Below are positions 1 through 8,124 of a stretch of 64,000 bases of DNA, piece after piece. The stretch covers positions 310,001-374,000 of the forward strand of contig OZ250157.1 of assembly GCA_965237765.1 (NCBI GenBank), written 5' to 3'. How positions within the stretch are numbered: the first letter of the stretch is position 1; each line of letters opens with the position of its first letter. The notes under the pieces were generated by a model. The model was given only the letters and a program-made list of their open reading frames with translations, was not told the DNA's origin and ran no database searches. The position numbers and the translations under genes are program-made. The stretch is from WTGJ01 sp965237765 (GTDB taxonomy: Bacteria > Chloroflexota > Anaerolineae > Aggregatilineales > Phototrophicaceae).

Positions 1-282
1 GCCATCGACGCGGCCCATCATCTCCGCCATGCAAGCGCCGGGATCAACGCCCCGCGCGAGGGCGATGCCGTGGTCGCGATAGGCGGTGATGACATGATCG
101 CGCTCCGCCAGCGCCGCCAACGCGCCTACCCCCACCGCCTCATGCCCGGAATAGAGGTGCAGGTAGACGCCGGTGATTTTCTTCTCTTCCCAGAATAGCC
201 GATCGCAGGCGTCCTCGAAGCGGCGAATGAGTACCATCTGCTCATACCACTTCAGCAACGATTCCAGTTTGGCTGATGGCAT
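1..282 (-). CDS. pdhA: Pyruvate/2-oxoacid dehydrogenase E1 component alpha subunit, N-terminal part (cut by window edge)
   Basis: The 94 visible residues resemble the start of ThDP-dependent E1-alpha subunits: an RRFEDACDRLF helix, then GVYLHLYSGHEAVGVGA, then ITAYRDHGIAL. These are the helix and cofactor-pocket segments of the PDH_E1_alpha family. The enzyme would decarboxylate a 2-oxoacid, most likely pyruvate, and hand the acyl group to lipoylated E2. The start is the ATG at 282, which gives the family's usual N-terminus. The rest, including the GDG ThDP motif, lies outside the window. A good promoter and a palindrome lie just upstream. Branched-chain 2-oxoacid or acetoin dehydrogenase is a possible alternative. 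Confidence 0.82.
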   Translation of the reverse strand, partial: MPSAKLESLLKWYEQMVLIRRFEDACDRLFWEEKKITGVYLHLYSGHEAVGVGALAALAERDHVITAYRDHGIALARGVDPGACMAEMMGRVDG

Positions 283-300
283 CGAGCACTCTCTGACATC

Positions 301-342
301 GGGATAATATCCCAGTGTAGTCACGCAGGTGCCGCGGGTCAA
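301..342 (-). promoter_or_regulatory. Promoter of the E1-alpha gene with a palindrome at the start site
   Basis: On the minus strand TTGACC (342-337) and TACACT (319-314) are separated by 17 bases, a near-consensus sigma-70 promoter. Transcription would start near 307, leaving a leader of about 25 bases. Exactly there lies GGGATA-A-TATCCC (301-313), a perfect 6-bp inverted repeat with one central base. Its position over +1 suits a repressor operator. The regulator is unknown. Confidence 0.6.
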
Positions 343-381
343 ACCTCACTCTGCGCGCATCCCAACGCGATTACATTGGAG

Positions 382-1596
382 CTATTGGCCGTAGACCCAA
401 GTCTCCGGTCGGAAGGCCGCCCAGGCAAACCAGAAATGCGGCGCGGCGATGCGTTGTCGCAATTGCGCGCCTGTCATTTCGCCATCAATCGCTTCACCGA
501 AGATATTCCAGCGACTGCCCGTCTGCTCGTCGATGAAATTACCTTCCTCATCCAACGCGAAAGTCAGTGTCTGGCCCGCCAGCTCGCGATCATATAGCAC
601 GGCCATGCCGATATCGCGCGAGTTGTCGATGTTACTCTGGTCCATCGCGCTGGCATTGCCCGCCTGCCAAAAAGCGACCAACGCGCCCTCTACACCGTCG
701 ATCGTTGGTTGGATGACACCTTCTTGCGAGAGCGCTGTGAAGGAGATGGCGATTGCTTGCCCCTCGATGACGCCCGCGAGCACACGTTCTGTCGCCCGTA
801 AACGCGGATCGGGTATTTTGTTGAAGAGGAAAGGTGAATCGCTCGAGTCGTAATTGAATCTCGCGTAGGGGTTGGTGTCATAGCGACGCCCTCTCGGCCG
901 GCGCAGTACCAGACCGTCAGGATATTGCTCTGCGAAAGCGCCAAAGCCCACCAGCTGTGATGGCAATACGTCGAGCAGCGTGCCGGCATACGTGCCTACG
1001 AATCCTTCACCGGTGAGTTGTTGCCACCAACTATCGCTCTGACGGTCGTACATGATCAGATCGCTATTGCGCAAGAAGCCAGAAACGCCAAAGTTGAGCG
1101 TCGCCTCGCCCACCTGGCTGGAGAAGACGATGCCACTGTTGCAGAGTGGGCAATACGTCACGGCGACCGGCGCTCCACCCAGCGTGTCGTTGACAATTTC
1201 GTGGCTGATGAGGATGCCGAGCGGGAAAGCCTTCGCCTCGCCATTCAGAGCGACGGCGATGACCGGCGACTGTGGTTGCAGCCAACTGCTGGCCACCTCG
1301 ATGGAATCGTAGGCCGGATCGTCAATCGCCGGGATGCAATCTTTATGCGGGCAGCCCTGCAACATTTCACCGTCAAAGAGGATGTCGTAGGGAATACTGG
1401 TCTGACAAAAATCGGTTTCCCAGCCACGGCTGCGCCACTGATTCACTCGCGCTGAATCGTCGAAAGGCGCGGGCGGCGATTCGCAACTCAACTCGGCACG
1501 CGCGGGTTGCGAGGGCGCCAGGGCGAAGAAGACCGCCGCGCCCAAGGCCATGAAGACGCTGCGTGCGATTCTACGGACCCTATTATTCCGAAACAT
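382..1596 (-). CDS. DUF3179 domain-containing secreted protein
   Basis: The protein has an N-terminal signal sequence (Arg-rich start, then a hydrophobic stretch ending ARAELSC) and a DUF3179-like body. Recognisable pieces are the ISHEIVNDTLGG segment, the cysteine motif VTYCPLCNSG and the later SRWNIFGEAIDG segment. The biochemical function of DUF3179 is not established. The frame is open up to 1629, but ATG 1596 is preferred because AAGGG lies seven bases before it and the signal peptide then starts normally, giving 404 residues. It is divergent from the MFS gene across a 156-base shared control region. Confidence 0.8.
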   Translation of the reverse strand: MFRNNRVRRIARSVFMALGAAVFFALAPSQPARAELSCESPPAPFDDSARVNQWRSRGWETDFCQTSIPYDILFDGEMLQGCPHKDCIPAIDDPAYDSIEVASSWLQPQSPVIAVALNGEAKAFPLGILISHEIVNDTLGGAPVAVTYCPLCNSGIVFSSQVGEATLNFGVSGFLRNSDLIMYDRQSDSWWQQLTGEGFVGTYAGTLLDVLPSQLVGFGAFAEQYPDGLVLRRPRGRRYDTNPYARFNYDSSDSPFLFNKIPDPRLRATERVLAGVIEGQAIAISFTALSQEGVIQPTIDGVEGALVAFWQAGNASAMDQSNIDNSRDIGMAVLYDRELAGQTLTFALDEEGNFIDEQTGSRWNIFGEAIDGEMTGAQLRQRIAAPHFWFAWAAFRPETWVYGQ

Positions 1597-1649
1597 GCTG
1601 CATCCCTTCGTGTTCGCGGTTTTCTCCAATGTATTGTGACGGTGGCTGC

Positions 1650-1710
1650 TTACGCAATCCTTACGCAGTCAGGCACTATTGACAAGACTCACCCAAGCGA
1701 CCAATATAAG
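1650..1710 (+). promoter_or_regulatory. Shared control region: 11-bp-spaced direct repeats plus MFS promoter
   Basis: TTACGCA occurs at 1650-1656 and again at 1661-1667, an 11-base period typical of sites bound by OmpR/PhoB-type response regulators. Just downstream TTGACA (1679-1684) is followed by an AT-rich hexamer (CAATAT at 1702 with spacing 17, or AATATA at 1703 with spacing 18), a plausible promoter for the MFS gene. On the other strand TTGCGT and TACATT with 18 bases between could serve the DUF3179 gene, and that promoter overlaps the repeats. Confidence 0.4.
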
Positions 1711-1752
1711 ATGGTCGCCGCGCGACCCAACCCCACCATTCGGGGAGTTTCC

Positions 1753-3027
1753 ATGCAACAGGCTACCATAGCCCCAAAGGCTTCTTCCGCCAGCCAAATC
1801 TTGAAGCTGCGCGCGCGCTTACTTTTCACTTCAGTCTGCCTCGGTCACATCAGCAACGACGTCTTCATGAGCATGGGCCCGGTCGTGCTCACCTATATCA
1901 GCCTGCAAGTATTGCCACTCAGTAGCTCAGAAATTGGCACAATCCTCGGCCTAGTTCTGCTGCTCAACGCGCTCGCGCAACCGCTCTTCGGCTGGCTGGC
2001 GGATCGAAATGGCGGCCGCTGGATTGGTGCTGGTGGTGTGGCCTGGACTCTGTCTTGCACCGCCCTGGCCATGCTCGGCGCAGAATCAGGCGCCATCCTC
2101 TTATTCGTCTTGCCCTTCGTGTTGCGCGCGCTTGGGAGCTCGGCCTTTCACCCAGTCGGCGCGATGCACGCCGCGGAGAGCAATCGCAAAAACGCGGGCG
2201 TCAACCTGGCGCTTTTCTTCTTCATGGGCCAGATGGGTCTAGCGCTAGGGCCAACGCTTGCCGGCTTGCTCCTGAATAGCTCCGCCACCGCAAGCCTGGC
2301 CGAAAGCGGAACGAACGCCGGCCTCTACCCCATCCTCGCGCTGACGCTGATTGGCATCCCCGGCGTGCTGATGATGGCCATCTACCTGCCGCCGCGCCGC
2401 CGTCATGAACGCGTGCATAAACGGATGGTGAAGGAAGACAACATGTCGCGCCAGGCGATCCCCATCTTCTCCATTGTCACGCTTGTGATCATGATCACGT
2501 TGCGAAGCATGGCCATGCCCGGCACCATCAGCTTCATACCCCTACTTTTTCAGGCCAAAGGCTGGTCACCGGCGGAATATGGCGTCATCACCAGCACCTT
2601 CTGGCTCGCTTCGGGCTTCACCGGCATCTTTTTGGGGCGGCTGGCGGACCGCGTCGACCGCCGCTATATCGTCACGGTTTCCCTGTTGCTCTCTGTACCG
2701 GCCTTCTTATTATTGCCGACTGTGGATGGGCTGTTCGCTTTCCTTGTCGCCATCGCGGCCGGAGCCTTCAGCGGCGGCAGTCATAGCATCATCATCCAGC
2801 TAGCGCAGGACATGATGCCTTCCGGCAAAGGCTTCGCGTCGGGCATGATTATGGGCCTGATTTTTGGCACTGGCGCGGTCGGCACCTTCCTCATCGGCCA
2901 CATGTGGAGGCTCCTCGGACTGACGCTTACTTTCCAAATCGTCGCCCTGGTGGTAATGGTAGCGGCGCTGCTCGGCCTGACCCTGCCCTCTTCCCGGCCG
3001 CGTGTGCGGGTGAAGCCGGCCCGTTGA
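1753..3027 (+). CDS. Major facilitator superfamily exporter, Fsr/fosmidomycin-resistance-like
   Basis: A 424-residue integral membrane protein with about 12 hydrophobic segments and a central basic loop near residues 215-235. The segment CLGHISNDVFMSMGPVVL resembles the first helix of the Fsr-type MFS group, and FGWLADRNGGRW is the MFS loop 2-3 motif. It probably exports a small hydrophobic or antibiotic-like compound by proton antiport; the substrate cannot be read. The frame is open from 1507, but ATG 1753 follows GGGGAG at good spacing and is the proper N-terminus. Its stop codon lies inside the -35 box of the SRP RNA promoter. Confidence 0.85.
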   Translation: MQQATIAPKASSASQILKLRARLLFTSVCLGHISNDVFMSMGPVVLTYISLQVLPLSSSEIGTILGLVLLLNALAQPLFGWLADRNGGRWIGAGGVAWTLSCTALAMLGAESGAILLFVLPFVLRALGSSAFHPVGAMHAAESNRKNAGVNLALFFFMGQMGLALGPTLAGLLLNSSATASLAESGTNAGLYPILALTLIGIPGVLMMAIYLPPRRRHERVHKRMVKEDNMSRQAIPIFSIVTLVIMITLRSMAMPGTISFIPLLFQAKGWSPAEYGVITSTFWLASGFTGIFLGRLADRVDRRYIVTVSLLLSVPAFLLLPTVDGLFAFLVAIAAGAFSGGSHSIIIQLAQDMMPSGKGFASGMIMGLIFGTGAVGTFLIGHMWRLLGLTLTFQIVALVVMVAALLGLTLPSSRPRVRVKPAR

Positions 3028-3052
3028 CAGGCGTCTGCCAGCCCGTTAGCAT
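3024..3052 (+). promoter_or_regulatory. SRP RNA promoter
   Basis: TTGACA (3024-3029), 17 bases, then TAGCAT (3047-3052). The -35 matches consensus and overlaps the TGA of the MFS gene. Transcription would begin near 3059, shortly before the 5' side of the RNA's closing helix. Confidence 0.65.
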
Positions 3053-3074
3053 GAACGTACAACTATCGCAAAGA

Positions 3075-3208
3075 GTTGTGGGACCTGCGCTCTGGCCGGG
3101 TCCTGCGCGGCGGGAAGCCCGAACCGTGTCAGGACCGGAAGGTAGCAGCACTAAGGGTGACATTCTGGGTGCCGCAGGGTCGCCCGGCCCGAGCGCAGGT
3201 CCCACAAC
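3075..3208 (+). ncRNA. ffs: Signal recognition particle RNA (small bacterial type, 4.5S)
   Basis: The apical S-domain signature GTCAGGACCGGAAGGTAGCA (3128-3147) carries the GGAA tetraloop and the asymmetric-loop AGCA that Ffh binds. The ends form an 18-bp helix: 3075-3092 pairs with 3191-3208. Secondary pairing around GGGAAGCCC and the GGGT/ACCC-type segments fills the rod. No Alu domain is present, as in most Gram-negative-type SRP RNAs. The exact mature ends are inferred from the closing helix. The next gene starts 15 bases downstream. Confidence 0.93.
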
Positions 3209-3223
3209 CGCTTACCCTCACTC

Positions 3224-4645
3224 ATGACCACCGCCACCCAGCCAAAAGCGCGCGGCCCGCTCTGGCCCCTGGCTTTGTTAACCGCGCTTGTGCTGGCGAT
3301 CATGCTCAGCTCGCTCTTACTCGGCGCTGCCCTGCTATATCGACCACAGCTTCACATCCGCATCGTCGACGGCGACCTCAGCACATTCATCACCATACGC
3401 GAGGAGACCGTCGCCGCCGCGCTAGCCCAGGCCGGCATTTCCCTGCGCGCCGGCGACGCCATCCAACCCCCGCTAACGGCGCGGCTAACCTCGGAGAGCG
3501 AAATCACCATCGAGCGCGCCCGCCTGGTAACGCTGAGCGTCGACGGCCAGGCGCAAACATTCATCACGCGCCTCACCTCCCCCTTTGCCTTCCTAGCCAG
3601 CGCCGATGTAGAGCACCAGGAACAAGATCGGATCTATCTCGACGGTTCTCTAGCCAGCGAGTCGGCGTTGACCGCCTCGGATGTGCCTTTTACATCGATC
3701 AACCTGCGGCGTGCGCTGCCCATCAGCATCATCGATGGCGAACAAGAGCAACTGATCTACAGCCACGCGGCGACCGTCGGCGAGGCGTTGATCGAAGCGG
3801 GCGTCACACTTTACGAGCATGACCGACTCGCGCCCGCGCCCAGAACGCCGCTCAGTGCCAATATGCGCATACGCATCACGCGAGCGAAAGCCATCGACAT
3901 CTATGGTGACGGCCGCCAGCAGAGAGCCTTCGTCGAAACACAAACCATCGAAGGCGCGCTGGCGGAAGCAGGTTGGACGCTCGAGTCGCTGGATTACACG
4001 CGACCGTCGCAAGAAACGCACATCACCGAAGGCATGCGCGTCGATGTCGTCCGTGTCCGCGAAGAGATCAGCGAACAACGCGAGGCAATTCCATACGAAA
4101 CAGTCTGGCTGGCGGATTCGGGACTGGAACTGGACGAGCGCCGCTATGTCGGCGGGCAGACTGGAGAACGCATCCGACGATATCACATCCGCTACGAGGA
4201 CGGCGTCGAAAGCCAGCGCGAGCAAATTAGCATCGAGACTGTACGAGCGCCACAAAACGAAATCAACTATTACGGCACGCGCGTCGTCCTCCGCACGCTG
4301 GATACGGAGTTTGGCACGCTGGAATACTGGCGTGTGATCCGTATGGAGATCACCAGCTACCACCCCAGCGAGATGGCCAACGACCCGGCCATTACCGCCA
4401 CCGGTCAGGTGCTCACCAAAGGCATCGTCGCCACGCACCCGGAGGTCATCCCTTACCACACGCGTGTCTACGTGCCAGGCTATGGCATCGGCCAGGTTGA
4501 AGACACCGGCTATGGCTTGTCGACGACGCGCCGCTGGCTGGATCTCGGCTATGATGATGAGAATTACGTCCCCTGGCGCAAACAAGAAAACGTGTACTTG
4601 CTGACGCCTGTTTCGGCCGAAATTCCGTATATCTTGCCGCCATGA
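3224..4645 (+). CDS. YabE-like protein: DUF348 repeats, G5 domain and C-terminal 3D domain
   Basis: The protein begins with one membrane anchor or signal segment (residues 11-40). Two to three DUF348-type repeats follow, with the recurring pattern V.EAL..AGI.L...D. A G5-like domain runs at about 285-355. The C-terminal 3D domain ends with RVYVPGYGIGQVEDTGYG and a RWLDLGYDD segment, which carries the conserved aspartates of MltA/Rpf-type peptidoglycan lytic enzymes. It probably cleaves or remodels cell-wall glycan outside the membrane. The gene overlaps rsmA by four bases (ATGA). In Bacillus, yabE also lies close to ksgA, which supports the call. Confidence 0.83.
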   Translation: MTTATQPKARGPLWPLALLTALVLAIMLSSLLLGAALLYRPQLHIRIVDGDLSTFITIREETVAAALAQAGISLRAGDAIQPPLTARLTSESEITIERARLVTLSVDGQAQTFITRLTSPFAFLASADVEHQEQDRIYLDGSLASESALTASDVPFTSINLRRALPISIIDGEQEQLIYSHAATVGEALIEAGVTLYEHDRLAPAPRTPLSANMRIRITRAKAIDIYGDGRQQRAFVETQTIEGALAEAGWTLESLDYTRPSQETHITEGMRVDVVRVREEISEQREAIPYETVWLADSGLELDERRYVGGQTGERIRRYHIRYEDGVESQREQISIETVRAPQNEINYYGTRVVLRTLDTEFGTLEYWRVIRMEITSYHPSEMANDPAITATGQVLTKGIVATHPEVIPYHTRVYVPGYGIGQVEDTGYGLSTTRRWLDLGYDDENYVPWRKQENVYLLTPVSAEIPYILPP

Positions 4646-5487
4646 GCGCCCGAAAGGCGAACCCGCGCGCGCTGCTGCGCGCCGCATCGCTACACGCCAA
4701 TAAGCGTTTGGGGCAGCATTTCCTGATTGACCCCAATACCCTGCGGCGCATCGTGGCGGCGGCCGAGCTGGATGAAGGGAGCGTTGTGCTGGAAATCGGC
4801 GCCGGCACAGGCGCGCTCACCGCGCTGCTCGCTGAGTCAGCGCGCCACGTGCTGAGCGTGGAAATTGACGAACGCTTGCGACCGGTGTTATCTGAAACGT
4901 TGGCCACATACGAAAACATCGATCTACAATACGCCGATTTCCTGCAGCTGAATTTTGCCGAGCATCTGCCAACAGGACCGTATACCGTCGTGGCGAATTT
5001 GCCGTATTACATCAGCAACGCCATTTTGCGGCGCTTGCTCGAAGCTCCCCGTCGCCCGGAACGTCTGGTGCTCACAGTTCAACGAGAGGTAGCAGAGCGC
5101 ATCCTCGCGCCGGTGGGCCGTTTAAGCGTGCTCGCCCTCAGCACGCAATATTATGGCGAGGCGCGTCTGGTGCAGCGATTAAGCGCCACGGTATTCTGGC
5201 CGCCGCCACAGGTCGAGAGCGCCGTGCTGCGTTTGGATGAAGGGAGCAGCCCGCGCCTGTCCCGCTCCGCTGAAGTGTGGCTCTTTCAGGTCATCCGCGC
5301 GGGTTTCAGCCAGAAGCGTAAGCAGTTACGCAACGCCCTGGCGAACGGTCTGGGCCTGCAGCGGGAAGCGGTAGAAACACTGCTGCACGCCGTGGCCATC
5401 GACCCCGAGCGACGGGCGGAAACACTACGTCTGAGTGAGTGGCTGGCGCTGGCGGAGGCGGCGCGGCCCACTGGCCATTTCGCTTAG
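4642..5487 (+). CDS. rsmA: 16S rRNA (adenine(1518)-N6/adenine(1519)-N6)-dimethyltransferase
   Basis: This 281-residue enzyme shows all KsgA landmarks: KRLGQHFLIDPNTLRRIV, the SAM site VLEIGAGTGALTALL, SVEIDERL, and the target-adenine motif VVANLPYYISNAI. It adds four methyl groups to two adjacent adenines near the 3' end of 16S rRNA during small-subunit maturation. The start overlaps the preceding stop as ATGA, so translation is probably coupled. The C-terminal helical domain (FSQKRKQLRNAL) is complete. Confidence 0.95.
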   Translation: MSARKANPRALLRAASLHANKRLGQHFLIDPNTLRRIVAAAELDEGSVVLEIGAGTGALTALLAESARHVLSVEIDERLRPVLSETLATYENIDLQYADFLQLNFAEHLPTGPYTVVANLPYYISNAILRRLLEAPRRPERLVLTVQREVAERILAPVGRLSVLALSTQYYGEARLVQRLSATVFWPPPQVESAVLRLDEGSSPRLSRSAEVWLFQVIRAGFSQKRKQLRNALANGLGLQREAVETLLHAVAIDPERRAETLRLSEWLALAEAARPTGHFA

Positions 5488-5496
5488 AGCTCGCTC

Positions 5497-5524
5497 TTGA
5501 AATGTCACAATAGTTTGCTATACT
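5497..5524 (+). promoter_or_regulatory. Promoter of the cold-shock gene
   Basis: TTGAAA (5497-5502), 16 bases, TATACT (5519-5524). The start would be near 5531, giving a leader of about 45 bases before ATG 5577. That is shorter than the long thermosensor leader of E. coli cspA. Confidence 0.65.
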
Positions 5525-5576
5525 CGCGGCGACCGTAGTTAGACTGCAAATGCAGTAGAAAGTAAGAGCAATACCA

Positions 5577-5792
5577 ATGACAGATTCGCTCAGTACTGGT
5601 GTCGTTAAGTGGTTCAACAACACGAAGGGATTTGGCTTCATCACTGTGGACGGGCGCGGTAGCGACGTCTTCGTCCACTATTCGAACATTACCGGTGATG
5701 GCTATCGCAGCCTTGAAGAGGGTCAACGGGTACAGTTCGTGATAGGGCAAGGCCGTAAAGGCGAAGAAGCCCGCAACGTCCAAGCCATCTAG
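5577..5792 (+). CDS. Cold-shock domain protein (CspA family)
   Basis: A complete 71-residue single cold-shock domain. RNP1 is KGFGFI and RNP2 is VFVHYSNI, both intact; the N-terminus GVVKWFNNTKGFGFI matches the family. It would bind single-stranded RNA and melt structure as an RNA chaperone in the cytoplasm. It is transcribed as a single gene, from its own promoter to a strong hairpin terminator. Confidence 0.95.
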   Translation: MTDSLSTGVVKWFNNTKGFGFITVDGRGSDVFVHYSNITGDGYRSLEEGQRVQFVIGQGRKGEEARNVQAI

Positions 5793-5813
5793 TCTTCCTC
5801 AGTTTCAAAAATC

Positions 5814-5848
5814 AAAGAGGGCGTGGCTATGGCCACGTCCTCTTTAAT
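5814..5848 (+). terminator. Intrinsic terminator after the cold-shock gene
   Basis: AAAGAGG-G-CGTGGC pairs with GCCACG-T-CCTCTTT across a TATG loop (5814-5845), then AATTA. Stem A and T runs on both sides allow it to work for either strand, including the convergent M50 gene. Confidence 0.8.
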
Positions 5849-5873
5849 TATGCGCTGTCTCTCATTCATCAAT

Positions 5874-6719
5874 TCAGTTGCTCCTCAGGATCGTCGCCTC
5901 CTGCGATGGGCGCTTGCGCCGCCAAGGTTGACGAAAACGAAATTCGCTCTTCCCTTTCACCTCCGGCATCAAACGCAAACTATAACTGAAACGTAAAGCT
6001 AAAATGAATATCGCGATAGCGATGATGATCCATATATACGCCCAGGTTGTCGCGTTGAAGATCTGGGTCAGCTCAGCGAATTTGTGCAAGTCGCTCCGCT
6101 GGATTCCTGACTGGTCGCTGGCACTTGCGATGAAAGTGATATCCAGCAACGCCTCCAACGAGCAACACATCGCCAACACCAGCAGCAACCAGCGCACGAA
6201 GTACTTGTGCGTGAGCCAACCGATCAGCATAAGGCCACCACCGGTCGCCGTGCCGATCATGATGGCCAGCTGGGTATTCTCGCCTTCCCACGCGTTGGGG
6301 GCGAAATTGTCGAAATACAGGAGCATCATGGAAAAGACGAACGTCGCCAGGCCGAGGGCAAACGCCAATATGCGCACGGAACGCATACGATTGTTGGCGA
6401 TGAACAACCAGACACCAAATATGGCCGTGCCCAGATAACCCGCTGGCGCGATCAAAATGGGATTCCCGCCCGACACACTCACAAAACCCGAGCCATCCGG
6501 ATTCACAACGAATTCATTCAATTCACCGCCAGTCACTATGGCAGCTAGCGCATGACTTGTCTCATGGATGAACGTAACCAACAACCGCAACGGATAGATG
6601 AGCCAATTCAACTGGGCCGAATTCCACAAGAAATAGATTGCAGCAAAAGCAGTCACCAAATAAACCACATCTAACCATATCGGGCGTCGCGCCTGGAACA
6701 CCCGAATCTGTTCTCTCAT
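5874..6719 (-). CDS. M50-family-like integral membrane metalloprotease
   Basis: The protein has 281 residues with several hydrophobic segments. HETSH at residues 52-56 is the HExxH zinc motif, inside a membrane helix (RLLVTFIHETSHALAAIVTGG), typical of M50B-like peptidases. A PAGYLG segment at about 103-108 follows. Such proteins cut within or near the membrane; no substrate can be named. It overlaps the GT2 gene by four bases and would be co-transcribed behind it. Confidence 0.72.
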   Translation of the reverse strand: MREQIRVFQARRPIWLDVVYLVTAFAAIYFLWNSAQLNWLIYPLRLLVTFIHETSHALAAIVTGGELNEFVVNPDGSGFVSVSGGNPILIAPAGYLGTAIFGVWLFIANNRMRSVRILAFALGLATFVFSMMLLYFDNFAPNAWEGENTQLAIMIGTATGGGLMLIGWLTHKYFVRWLLLVLAMCCSLEALLDITFIASASDQSGIQRSDLHKFAELTQIFNATTWAYIWIIIAIAIFILALRFSYSLRLMPEVKGKSEFRFRQPWRRKRPSQEATILRSN

Positions 6720-7483
6720 TGCTCTTCTTCTTCCAATCCTCCCGCTGGTCGCAAATTACGATAGCGCCAGCGGAATTGCAGCACCCGCCAGGCCGCTTCA
6801 AGCGCAATTCGCCAATTCATCTTGGAGCTCCCCCGCTCACGCTCTGGGAAATGTATCGGTACCTCCCCAATCCGATACCCCAGGCAGTGGCAGCGAAAGG
6901 CAGTTTCCACTTGGAAACTATATCCGTTAGAGCGAATCTCATCCAAACCCAGCTCGCTGAGCGCCCCACGCTTATAGGCGCGGAAGCCGCCCGTCGCATC
7001 CCGTACTGGCAGGCCGAGTAGAAGCCGCACATAAATCTGATTGGCAAATTTGCTCACGCCACGTCGCAAGAAATGCCATTCCGCTGCCACGCTGCCTCCC
7101 GGCACATAACGCGAACCAATAACCAGATCCGGTTCCCCTTGAATTGCCGCCAACAGCGCGGGTAAATAACGCGGCTGGTGAGAAAAATCGGCATCCATCT
7201 GTACGATGTATTCTGTGCCAAGTTGCAGCGCGTAACGAAAACCGTCGATATAAGATGGGCCAAAGCCATGATTCACGTGCCTATGCAAGACCTGAACGAC
7301 ACCAGGATGTCGCGCCGCCAATTCATCCGCCAAACGCCCGGTGCCATCCGGCGAATCATCATCGACGACGAGAATACCCAGATCGGGCAATTCCAGCGAC
7401 AGGATGGCCGCAACCAGAAGCGCTAGATTCTCCGCCTCGTTATAGGTAGGGATGACGACGATCGTGCGCAAACGGCGCCTCAC
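6716..7483 (-). CDS. Polyprenol-phosphate mannosyltransferase-like GT2 glycosyltransferase
   Basis: This is a dolichol-phosphate-mannose-synthase-like catalytic domain of 255 residues. It shows IVVIPTYNEAENL, VVDDDSPDGTG, the metal-binding QMDADFSHQP and later DATGGFRAYKR. It would transfer mannose (or a similar sugar) from a nucleotide sugar to polyprenyl phosphate at the cytoplasmic membrane face. There is no C-terminal membrane domain, as in the soluble DPM1 class. The start is a GTG at 7483, only about six bases downstream of the predicted transcription start, so the mRNA is nearly leaderless. Confidence 0.87.
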   Translation of the reverse strand: MRRRLRTIVVIPTYNEAENLALLVAAILSLELPDLGILVVDDDSPDGTGRLADELAARHPGVVQVLHRHVNHGFGPSYIDGFRYALQLGTEYIVQMDADFSHQPRYLPALLAAIQGEPDLVIGSRYVPGGSVAAEWHFLRRGVSKFANQIYVRLLLGLPVRDATGGFRAYKRGALSELGLDEIRSNGYSFQVETAFRCHCLGYRIGEVPIHFPERERGSSKMNWRIALEAAWRVLQFRWRYRNLRPAGGLEEEEQ

Positions 7484-7495
7484 AATAATAATTCC

Positions 7496-7524
7496 AGTGT
7501 AGAGAAATATGTGGACAGCTGCAA
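7496..7524 (-). promoter_or_regulatory. Promoter of the GT2-M50 operon
   Basis: On the minus strand TTGCAG (7524-7519), 17 bases, TACACT (7501-7496). The predicted +1 is about 7489, six bases before GTG 7483. Confidence 0.6.
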
Positions 7525-7569
7525 GCGGAATGAGCGCAAGCCAGCGCCTGCCGCCTCCGCTATTATGTT

Positions 7570-8124
7570 GTGAAGAATCATCTGGAACTCTTGCCCATGC
7601 CGCTGATGAGCTTGGCCGAAGCCCGCGCCGAACGCAAGAAATTGCGCGCGGCCGGCCGGCGACTGGTCTTCACCAACGGACATTTTGAGCTGCTGCACCT
7701 TGGGCATCTACGCTACCTGGAAGCGGCAAGCGCGTTGGGGGATGCACTCTTCGTCGGTGTGAATGGCGACGGGAGCACGCGCCGCTTGAAGGGCCGCGGT
7801 GGTTCGCTCGTGCCCGCTGACGAACGCGCCACGCTCGTCGCCGCATTGCGCCCGGTAACTGCTGCGATCATCTTTGAGGAGGAAACAGCGCGCTCGCTCA
7901 TCGAGGCGCTGCAGCCAGAAATCTACGTCAAGGGCGGCGATTATTCGGCCTCGGCCATGGGCAGACCAGCCAAACCTTTGCCGGAACGCGCCGCCGTTGA
8001 GGTCTATGGCGGCTGTGTCATCCTCGTCGATTACCTGGCTGCGCACAGCACCACGCAACTCCTCACGCGAATCACGGCGCTCAGTCAGCGGCGCGAACAA
8101 CAGGAATTCTGTGACAGCGATTAA
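7570..8124 (+). CDS. RfaE C-terminal-like nucleotidyltransferase
   Basis: A small HIGH-superfamily nucleotidyltransferase. VFTNGHFELLHLGHLRYLE holds the HxGH motif (H43-H46), GVNGDGSTRRLKGRG is the RfaE-type loop, and EIYVKGGDYS is the family's later motif. Members attach a nucleotide to a sugar phosphate or similar (heptose-1-phosphate in Gram-negatives); the substrate here is not known. The start is uncertain: GTG 7570 gives 184 residues, and ATG 7597 or 7606 would also leave the fold intact. It overlaps murJ by 14 bases. Confidence 0.82.
   Translation: MKNHLELLPMPLMSLAEARAERKKLRAAGRRLVFTNGHFELLHLGHLRYLEAASALGDALFVGVNGDGSTRRLKGRGGSLVPADERATLVAALRPVTAAIIFEEETARSLIEALQPEIYVKGGDYSASAMGRPAKPLPERAAVEVYGGCVILVDYLAAHSTTQLLTRITALSQRREQQEFCDSD

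Noticed and set aside
3650..4687. A 345-codon minus-strand ORF over the 3D-domain protein gene
   Set aside because: It is the shadow of a well-supported plus-strand gene with recognised domains; its product has no recognisable motif.
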